DNA of 12,773 nt, from positions 1-12,773 of the forward strand of contig CAJJNI010000058.1 in NCBI GenBank assembly GCA_905193085.1, read 5' to 3'. This document shows, piece after piece, positions 6,230 through 12,773 of the stretch. The translations under genes and the position numbers were made by a program. This DNA comes from an uncultured Lachnospiraceae bacterium (GTDB lineage: Bacteria > Bacillota > Clostridia > Lachnospirales > Lachnospiraceae). The first letter of the stretch is position 1. Each line of letters starts with the position of its first letter. A model generated the notes under the pieces. That model was not told the DNA's origin. It was given only the letters and a program-made list of their open reading frames with translations, and searched no databases.

Positions 6230-8809
6230 TTACTCTTTATGTCTGAAGTAATCAGATTTTAAAATATTGTCATTAGCATTTATCTGATTCATGACTTTGT
6301 CATTCATCTTCCTGACATCTTCATCACTCATTTCTCCGCTTACTATATTCCCATTATAATAATAAGCATCCTTTGTAAGCCATGAACCATCTGCAAAATA
6401 TGCCATTCCTTCATAATTACTGTCAAATATATCATGTCCAAGATACACTGATGTATCGCCTAAATCAAACAGATTTACAATGGTAGGAAGTATATCTATT
6501 GAACTTGCTACTTTATCTACCTGCTGGCTTATTCCCATTTCTTCCATATCAGGTGACCATATTACGCATGGAACTTTATATAATAACTGTGTATATCTTT
6601 CTACACCTGATAATTCATAAAGTGTATCAACATCTGATATACCGTATGGATAATGGTCTCCCACAGCAATAATAACTGTATCCTGCAACAGACTCTGATT
6701 TCTCAAATCAGCAATGAGTCCCGCAAGCATATCATCTGTAACACGACATTTAGCAAGGTAATTATTTATTTCCTCTGATGAAGTCATTGACGCATATTCA
6801 GGGTGATTCTGCAATGCATACTGTACAACTGAATCTGAACTGTCATAACTTAAATGAGCACTGTAAGTAATGACATAATCAAAGAATTTATCATCTTGTA
6901 TAAGTGTAGAAAATAAATCATGATTAGTTGCTATTATATCGTCCTGCATGTAATCATCATCTACATAATCCTGATAACATACATACTCTTTATAGCCAAA
7001 TGCTTTATTAGTATATTCACGGTTATAGAAAGACGGAGTATTAAAATGATACTGTCTTGCAGCATATCCCTGATTAGTAAACAAATTTGCCATACTGTAT
7101 GGAAAATAATTATCAGAAAATGAGTAAACCAATGTACCATCAAGTGGTGCATATAAACCTACATTTGTAACCATTTCTGAATTTAATGTTGCTGCCGAGC
7201 CATAAATCGAAGCATACATATTATCAAAATATATACCTTTCTGAGACATCTGATAAAGTGTCGGCATAACTGAATCATTTAAAGCAATGTCATCTATACT
7301 TTCCATAAGGCAGAAAATAACATTCTTGCCTTTTAAAATTCCTGTCAAATCATTAGTTGTCTCTGTCTCTTCTTTAGCCTCATAATATTCATCAACATCT
7401 TTTATCTGTTCTTTTTGTTTTATTCCGTTACCAAATATAGAAAGCTGTAAATCTCTTAATTCATATTGATAGAATCCACACAGTTTAAATGCCCCCACAC
7501 GGTTAGTCATAGTTGCATAAATATAGTTTTCATTATCAAATGAATTCCATTCCCCGTAATCTCCACCATAAAGTGTATGATTATAAAGAAGTATTGAAGC
7601 AATAACTGAACCAACTACAAGATACCACTCTTTCTGCATCTTAAGTGTTTCACGAATAAGCAGAATACCGATAATTCCAACAATAATCATTATAATCATT
7701 GTCTGGATAAACTGTTTATTTAAAAGCTTAACAACATAATCCGTATAGTCGCTTCCTTCTTTTGCAAGCGCCATATCTTTAAAACTGAACAGTTTATTAA
7801 ACACCTGATAATAAATCCTCTGAACTGCATATAATGCAAGGAAAGTAAAATAAACAATGCCATATATAAGCCTCTTTATCCATTTTTTTGGTATAAGTGA
7901 CATTATAACAACTACTACACCTATAAATGCAAATGTAAATAAATTAGGCTCATAGCTTGCAAAAGTCATTTCTGTCTCTGCTGATGTCTCATAACGCATC
8001 ATCAAATCTAATACATAAAATGAGCCGATTGTATATACACAGCCTAGGACAGTTGAAACATTTCTTCTTGTAAAATGTCTGTATACCTCTCTCTTAAGCC
8101 CATAAGCATGAAATACAATGCACACATTTATTATAATATTAAGCCCTTCACCATCCTGATCTGGCAGATACAATGCACTAAACAGATATATACTTATTAC
8201 AATAAGATAAAAAAGCGCACAGTACATTACCTGCTTAGGTTCATCAATCATTTTAAAAAATGATTTTCCCTTAAATATCATAATAGCAGCTGCTGCTGTA
8301 ATTAAAGTTATAAGACCATACCATTTAAATACCATGCAACGTTTTATTTTTACTTTATTTAACTGAAATCTGCCTTCGCCTGGATAATATGTTCTTATTT
8401 CAAGACTCTCATTATCTACTTTATGTTCAAGATTGAACACCAGTTCTGCATGATTTTTATCACTGTACATATCCTGAACATCTATATAATTAATTGTACC
8501 GTCAGCAGCATGATAAACAACATCAAATCTCGTATCTTTATCAGCCTCATAATCTATTGATACCTTCCAGTTTCCCGATGCAATATCAACATACGGACCA
8601 TATGAAAATACGCCTTCACTACCCGAATCGAGATAACCTAAAGTATCGCTTTGCTGTGCATATTTAAACTGCCACAGTTCATATTTAGTTTCTGAAATTG
8701 ATACTGCAGCAACTATACTTAATATAATAACATATGCAACAATCAGAGTAATCCATGATATCTGTCTGGCGCCGAGCTTATTTAGCATGTCATCTATCCA
8801 TTTTCTCAT
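6230..8809 (-). CDS. Membrane-bound LtaS/GacH-type phosphoglycerol transferase (sulfatase-like fold)
   Basis: 859 aa. The C-terminal domain (about 490-800) has the LTA-synthase/sulfatase fold: KNVIFCLMES with metal-binding E503, the catalytic threonine in GSAATLNSEM (T541), H652 in SAHLSY at the substrate-histidine position, and D718-H719 in VGDHY. Spacing of these residues matches LtaS (E255, T300, D475, H476), so the active site looks intact. The family cleaves phosphatidylglycerol and transfers glycerol phosphate outside the cell. About nine membrane helices (near 16-36, 159-179, 194-214, 222-238, 252-270, 289-306, 312-331, 366-386, 394-410) put the catalytic domain outside. Length and helix number fit GacH of group A Streptococcus (glycerol phosphate on a polysaccharide side chain) better than five-helix LtaS. 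A beta-rich domain (about 45-157) sits between helices 1 and 2. Start: ATG with GAGAGGAGC at 8816-8824. It lies 20 bp after the double-GT2 gene. The acceptor is inferred. Confidence 0.88.
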   Translation of the reverse strand: MRKWIDDMLNKLGARQISWITLIVAYVIILSIVAAVSISETKYELWQFKYAQQSDTLGYLDSGSEGVFSYGPYVDIASGNWKVSIDYEADKDTRFDVVYHAADGTINYIDVQDMYSDKNHAELVFNLEHKVDNESLEIRTYYPGEGRFQLNKVKIKRCMVFKWYGLITLITAAAAIMIFKGKSFFKMIDEPKQVMYCALFYLIVISIYLFSALYLPDQDGEGLNIIINVCIVFHAYGLKREVYRHFTRRNVSTVLGCVYTIGSFYVLDLMMRYETSAETEMTFASYEPNLFTFAFIGVVVVIMSLIPKKWIKRLIYGIVYFTFLALYAVQRIYYQVFNKLFSFKDMALAKEGSDYTDYVVKLLNKQFIQTMIIMIIVGIIGILLIRETLKMQKEWYLVVGSVIASILLYNHTLYGGDYGEWNSFDNENYIYATMTNRVGAFKLCGFYQYELRDLQLSIFGNGIKQKEQIKDVDEYYEAKEETETTNDLTGILKGKNVIFCLMESIDDIALNDSVMPTLYQMSQKGIYFDNMYASIYGSAATLNSEMVTNVGLYAPLDGTLVYSFSDNYFPYSMANLFTNQGYAARQYHFNTPSFYNREYTNKAFGYKEYVCYQDYVDDDYMQDDIIATNHDLFSTLIQDDKFFDYVITYSAHLSYDSSDSVVQYALQNHPEYASMTSSEEINNYLAKCRVTDDMLAGLIADLRNQSLLQDTVIIAVGDHYPYGISDVDTLYELSGVERYTQLLYKVPCVIWSPDMEEMGISQQVDKVASSIDILPTIVNLFDLGDTSVYLGHDIFDSNYEGMAYFADGSWLTKDAYYYNGNIVSGEMSDEDVRKMNDKVMNQINANDNILKSDYFRHKE

Positions 8810-8829
8810 ATAAACGCTCCTCTCAAAAA

Positions 8830-11331
8830 TTAATCGAGTGTAAATGGAGCTATTGTAACAGGGAAATTCTTGTTATAGTAAGGATCTCCTTCTTCAAGAA
8901 TTCCAGTCCATCTATCCTGAAACTTCTTAACTTCTCCCTGAAAACGAGCCTGTTTTTCAGGAGTATCCTCATACCCTCTGGATTTTGATTCATAATGATA
9001 CCAAAGTGAAAATGCATCATAAACAACAAGATAATTCTTTTCTCTTACTTTAAGACAATAGTCAACATCATTAAGTGCAACAACAAATTCCTCAGTAAGA
9101 CCGCCAACTTCATCAAACACACTTCTCTTAGTCATAAGACATGCTGCTGTAACGGCACTGTAATTACAGTTAATTCTTGCGCGAACCATATATCCGTAAT
9201 CATCTCTTCCAATGCCTGAGAATACATGTCCTGCAAATCCACCAAAGCCTATAACGATACCTGCATGCTGAACAGTATCATCATCAAAAAGAAGTTTTGC
9301 TCCAACAACACCAACTTCATCTCTCATGCATATACCAAGCATGTCTGAAAGTGAATTTTCTCCGATAAGCTCTGTATCATTATTGAGAAGTAAAATATAA
9401 TCACCATTTGAATTCTCAACACCAAAATTGTTAATTGCTGAATAGTTAAATTCTCTGTCCCAGTAAACAACTTTGACACAATCAAATTCTTTCTGGATTT
9501 TTTCATAATATTCAAATGTTTTATCGTCTGTGCTGTTATTTTCTACAACTACAAATTCAAAGTTTCTGTATGCACTCTTATCTATGATTGAGCGTATACA
9601 CAAATCCAAATCATCTGTATGGTCTTTATTTGGAATTACAATTGAAATAAGAGGATTGCCCGGTGTGTCATAAATAACATGATACATTCCCCATAATCCT
9701 ACATGTTCAACTCTTCCTTTGATTCCCATTCTCTCAAGATGTCCTTCTATAGCACGTTTTCCGGCATCATAGCAGTACATCTTGCTTTCCGGATTTTCTG
9801 CGGTAGAACCGGCACACATTCTCCAGTGATAAAGAATCTTCGGAACATGCTCAATATCTCTTGACTTTTCAATACAGCGGAACATTAAATCATAATCCTG
9901 TGAACCGTCAAATTCAGAGCGGAAACCGCCTATCTCATCTACAATACTCTTTCTTACACAGAAGAAATGTGTAATATAGTTGTGGGACCTGAATAAATCC
10001 ATGCTGAAATCAGGCTTAAAATTCGGGTCACAGTTGACTAATGTATCTCCGACAACCTTATCTTCATCAGTATACACAATATCAACAGTGTCTTTCTGAA
10101 GCCTTTTAACTACTTCAAATAAAGCATCTGGCTCCATCAAATCATCATGGTCTAAAAGTCCGATAAAATCACCATCTGCAATAGCAAGAGCACCATTTGT
10201 ATTACCAGAAATACCTTCATTCTTTTCAAGAACCTTGTATACTACTCTTGAATCATTCTTATGGTATTCTTCCAAAACCGCCTCTAACTCTTTGTTACCC
10301 TGACTTCCTTCTCCGATACAAAGCTGCCAGTTCTGATAAGACTGATTTACAACAGAATCTATCATCTGATGAAGGAAATCTATCGGTGTATTATAAGTCG
10401 GAACAAGAATACTGATTTTAGGCTCATAATCAAACTTATAATCTTTTTGTCTTGCAAGTTCTTCCAAAGTTACTTTATGACGGTTAAACCAGTCCTGATA
10501 ATGCATTGAATCAGATTCTTCTGCCATTGCATTTAACATTTTCTGCTTTATATCTTTAAAACCATGTTTTAAAACATACTTTGTAAGTCTTTTTACATTT
10601 GTAGAATTAAAATTCTTTAACATCTGCTGATGAACAAGCTTTTTCTGTGCTTTCTTATTTCTGATGATAAATTCCTTAATATCTACTTCTTCTTTCACTG
10701 CGTTGTTTCTGGTAGTTATTACTAACACATCATCTTCTGCTTCTGAAAAATATTTTATTTCAAATCCGCATAATTCCTGATTTTTTGGTGCAATACCACA
10801 GTTTACTAAATCAGGACGAAGTTTTTTAGTGTATTCTGATTTAATAGTTTTTCCACTGTTATCTCTGACTGAAAATACTACTTCATCTTTAGTATCCTTT
10901 AAGACAGCCCAGCCTGTAACATAGTATACTGTTTTTCCATCTTCTGCACGTTTCTCTACATTATCTACATTATAATTAAATAACTGGCTTTCAAATAATT
11001 CTTTGATTCCGGCTTTATCAAGCAAAAGAAGTGATACTTCGTTATTTCCATCTTTAACAAAAAACTCAAACTGAGAAGTATTTGTGTTAAATGGATTCGG
11101 AATTAAAATATCAAATCCTACTTCTGCCTTTACATTATCCCCGGCCAGTTCTTTAGCAACATCATCTCTCTTTACCATCTTATAGTCAAGAGCAATTAAT
11201 TTTCCATCAACTTTCAGTCCATATGAAATCTGTCCATAATTTTCAGGTGCGTACCAACCTACAATATGAAGGTTAAGTCCATTATCTTCTTCGGCTAACT
11301 GTATATTATCAATATGAAATAATGTCTTCAT
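8830..11331 (-). CDS. Bifunctional glycosyltransferase with two GT2 domains and N-terminal beta-sandwich domains
   Basis: 833 aa, apparently cytoplasmic. Two beta-rich segments come first: about 10-105, with IVGWYAPE, and about 125-225, with VTGWAVLK. A basic helical linker follows (about 225-300). GT2 domain A (305-545) starts PKISILVPTYN, has the metal motif DHDD at 394-397 and ends in ILYHWR (499-504). GT2 domain B (561-815) starts PLISIVIPNKD, has VVENNS (595-600) and LNND (649-652), then LNDVDYC (753-759) and YHYES (778-782). Both domains keep their acidic motifs, so two different linkages, or a processive disaccharide repeat, are plausible. Proteins of this build are common in rhamnan-type and O-antigen-like clusters of Clostridia. 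The ATG has GGAAGGA upstream, the gene starts 23 bp after the kinase-like gene and lies 20 bp before the phosphoglycerol transferase gene, so the three form one operon. Domain A is the intact counterpart of the degenerate N-terminal half of the protein at 91-2145. Confidence 0.9.
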   Translation of the reverse strand: MKTLFHIDNIQLAEEDNGLNLHIVGWYAPENYGQISYGLKVDGKLIALDYKMVKRDDVAKELAGDNVKAEVGFDILIPNPFNTNTSQFEFFVKDGNNEVSLLLLDKAGIKELFESQLFNYNVDNVEKRAEDGKTVYYVTGWAVLKDTKDEVVFSVRDNSGKTIKSEYTKKLRPDLVNCGIAPKNQELCGFEIKYFSEAEDDVLVITTRNNAVKEEVDIKEFIIRNKKAQKKLVHQQMLKNFNSTNVKRLTKYVLKHGFKDIKQKMLNAMAEESDSMHYQDWFNRHKVTLEELARQKDYKFDYEPKISILVPTYNTPIDFLHQMIDSVVNQSYQNWQLCIGEGSQGNKELEAVLEEYHKNDSRVVYKVLEKNEGISGNTNGALAIADGDFIGLLDHDDLMEPDALFEVVKRLQKDTVDIVYTDEDKVVGDTLVNCDPNFKPDFSMDLFRSHNYITHFFCVRKSIVDEIGGFRSEFDGSQDYDLMFRCIEKSRDIEHVPKILYHWRMCAGSTAENPESKMYCYDAGKRAIEGHLERMGIKGRVEHVGLWGMYHVIYDTPGNPLISIVIPNKDHTDDLDLCIRSIIDKSAYRNFEFVVVENNSTDDKTFEYYEKIQKEFDCVKVVYWDREFNYSAINNFGVENSNGDYILLLNNDTELIGENSLSDMLGICMRDEVGVVGAKLLFDDDTVQHAGIVIGFGGFAGHVFSGIGRDDYGYMVRARINCNYSAVTAACLMTKRSVFDEVGGLTEEFVVALNDVDYCLKVREKNYLVVYDAFSLWYHYESKSRGYEDTPEKQARFQGEVKKFQDRWTGILEEGDPYYNKNFPVTIAPFTLD

Positions 11332-11354
11332 TTCTATCCTTCCATTCCTTTTAT

Positions 11355-12773
11355 CTATTTCGATTTGAATGCGTCCCTGGCAGAGCGCAAAGGCTTAGTT
11401 ACTTTCCAGCTTAAACTTTCGTGAATTAATGCAATCTGTTCTTTTAATTCATCAATATCACCTTTAAGCTCTTCAATTTCACGCTGGCATATTTCTTTTT
11501 CTCCACGCTCCATAAGAGTCTTAGCCTGTTCTTCTCCAAGAACATTTTTCAGGTTATCTATCTGTCTGTCCAAATCAGCAATAGCTTCGTCTTTTTGATT
11601 CAAACAATTGTCTTTTTCATTAAGTATGTTAAAGAAATGCTTTACAAGATTTTTACTTGTATTATCAATCATCTTAATTTTGTAGCTTAATATTACAACA
11701 CCTGATTTATTTTCAGGAACATCAAGCCAGAACCACGGGTCATTTTCATAGAAAATGAATTTATTATCTTCGATTCTGTAAGCATTATAACTTGCAGCAT
11801 CCAAAAGCTCTTCTTCTTTTCCATCATTCCAGATGGCACTAAACTTCTCAGTCACAACTTCACAGCCACAATATGCAGGGTCAATCCTTAACATATTAAG
11901 CCCTTCCTCTACAGGAATCTTCAAAGTATAAATATCATTTTCGCATTCTATAGAATATTTTTCTTTCTGAACAAGTTCAAACCCGCTTCCAAAATTCTTA
12001 TACACTTCTATCTGGGTAGGACTATACCCCGGCGCACCCTCAACAAGCATTCCTATAATGCTGTGTGCAGCCTGTCCCATCGTATTATACAGAGTTCTTA
12101 CTGCCACCATATTTCCCTCTATATATTTCTGGAACTTCTTCTCCATCTCAATAAATAAAGGTATATCCTTTTTGCTTTCTCCTAAAAGACTGAATATCCC
12201 TTTATCTACAAGTACTTCCCTGAATTTATAAGTATATACATAATAATGAAGTGCTCTGTACAAAACAAAATCGACTGGCACAGGAAAATCAAAGCACCAC
12301 TCGTAATCTATAAGACTCCAGTTATCATCACTTATAAGTATATTAGCAAAAATCATATCAATATCACTTACATTAAATGATTTATATTTGTCACAAAATT
12401 CAGGTTTTCCAAATACTTTTTCAAAATCATCTGAACTTGTAAATTCCTTATCTGCAGCACTTCTGCAAATTTCAAAATATTCTTCAAGAGCTGCCTTAAG
12501 CTTGTCATATTCTTCATTCTGCAGATACATATCAAGCTTTTTTTCTAAAGAAACACCCTTAACAAATTCAAAATCAACACCCTGGCTTTCATCATTCCAG
12601 CTGCACTCACATGGAGTTATAACTGTATTTTTAAAAGTTTCCTTTAATTCGTCTCTCCAGCGGATCATTTTCTTCACATGAGGCAGAGCCTTATTATCTG
12701 CCGGAGATTTTCTTACAACCCTGTGGTTATCATCATATTTTATTATATCCGTTTTTACTGCAAATTCAGGTGT
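11355..12773 (-). CDS. Kinase-like protein with C-terminal coiled coil, WbdD-like architecture (5' end outside window)
   Basis: 472 residues are visible and the frame stays open to the right edge, so the true start lies outside. The GTG at 12677 is not a credible start: the 32 codons before it read as normal protein (including VVRKSPAD). Counting from that GTG, residues about 100-130 contain D107-x4-N112 and then LIDYEW with D124, which match the catalytic loop and metal aspartate of protein-kinase/aminoglycoside-kinase folds. A beta-rich segment follows (about 215-335). A coiled coil (about 350-420) comes next, and the protein ends in SLSWKVTKPLR, a tail often seen on surface-glycan proteins. 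Kinase plus coiled coil beside polymerising transferases recalls WbdD of E. coli O9a, whose methyltransferase, kinase and coiled coil cap and measure the O-polysaccharide. A methyltransferase could lie in the missing N-terminus. It is the first visible gene of the minus-strand operon. The WbdD comparison is inference from layout. Confidence 0.7.
   Translation of the reverse strand, partial: TPEFAVKTDIIKYDDNHRVVRKSPADNKALPHVKKMIRWRDELKETFKNTVITPCECSWNDESQGVDFEFVKGVSLEKKLDMYLQNEEYDKLKAALEEYFEICRSAADKEFTSSDDFEKVFGKPEFCDKYKSFNVSDIDMIFANILISDDNWSLIDYEWCFDFPVPVDFVLYRALHYYVYTYKFREVLVDKGIFSLLGESKKDIPLFIEMEKKFQKYIEGNMVAVRTLYNTMGQAAHSIIGMLVEGAPGYSPTQIEVYKNFGSGFELVQKEKYSIECENDIYTLKIPVEEGLNMLRIDPAYCGCEVVTEKFSAIWNDGKEEELLDAASYNAYRIEDNKFIFYENDPWFWLDVPENKSGVVILSYKIKMIDNTSKNLVKHFFNILNEKDNCLNQKDEAIADLDRQIDNLKNVLGEEQAKTLMERGEKEICQREIEELKGDIDELKEQIALIHESLSWKVTKPLRSARDAFKSK

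Noticed and set aside
12677..12677. GTG as the start codon of the kinase-like gene
   Set aside because: The frame stays open for 32 more codons to the window edge with protein-like composition, no ribosome binding site precedes the GTG, and the kinase-fold N-lobe would be missing. The gene is treated as cut by the window.
12388..12681. 97-codon plus-strand frame opposite the kinase-like gene
   Set aside because: It is a Ser-rich antisense shadow of the kinase-like coding sequence, with no supporting signals.

Overview
The window is a low-GC Firmicutes cell-surface glycopolymer locus. The AT-rich codon use, strong AGGAGG-type ribosome binding sites, sigma-A-like promoters and tandem GT2 proteins with 'GWA/GYA' beta-sandwich domains suggest a gut Clostridia, most likely Lachnospiraceae. 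The family assignment is inference. No tRNA, rRNA, CRISPR array, insertion sequence or phage gene is visible.

Layout, left to right. Positions 1-90 hold an unusually GC-rich, hairpin-rich intergenic element just past the end of a minus-strand glycosyltransferase (91-2145). A 452-bp divergent intergenic region (2146-2597) carries a good promoter for each direction, and a long, repeat-containing leader on the plus side. The plus-strand pair 2598-3551 and 3551-6061 is a translationally coupled module: a membrane-anchored polyprenyl-phosphate GT2 (GtrB/CsbB/GacI type) and a giant GT-C-type membrane protein (YfhO/GacL type). Two back-to-back terminators (6073-6180) separate it from a convergent minus-strand operon. 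That operon reads from the right edge leftwards: a kinase-like/coiled-coil protein cut by the window edge (11355-12773), a double-GT2 polymerising transferase (8830-11331), and a nine-helix membrane protein with an extracellular LtaS/GacH-type phosphoglycerol transferase domain (6230-8809).

How the genes may work together (inference). The GT2 proteins (8830-11331 and 91-2145) would build a polysaccharide on the cytoplasmic side, possibly rhamnose-containing. The kinase/coiled-coil protein has the architecture expected of a WbdD-like chain terminator or length ruler. The plus-strand pair would make a lipid-linked sugar and add it to the exported polymer. The LtaS/GacH-like enzyme would decorate the polymer with glycerol phosphate outside the cell. 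This gene set parallels the streptococcal group A carbohydrate side-chain genes gacI, gacL and gacH.

The most notable observations are that whole-locus parallel; a GT2 protein whose first catalytic domain has lost its acidic metal motif and carries a 42-bp in-frame tandem duplication with only synonymous differences; a leader RNA with duplicated pairing segments sharing single complementary partners; and the same membrane-anchored beta-sandwich layout at the N-termini of two otherwise unrelated enzymes.
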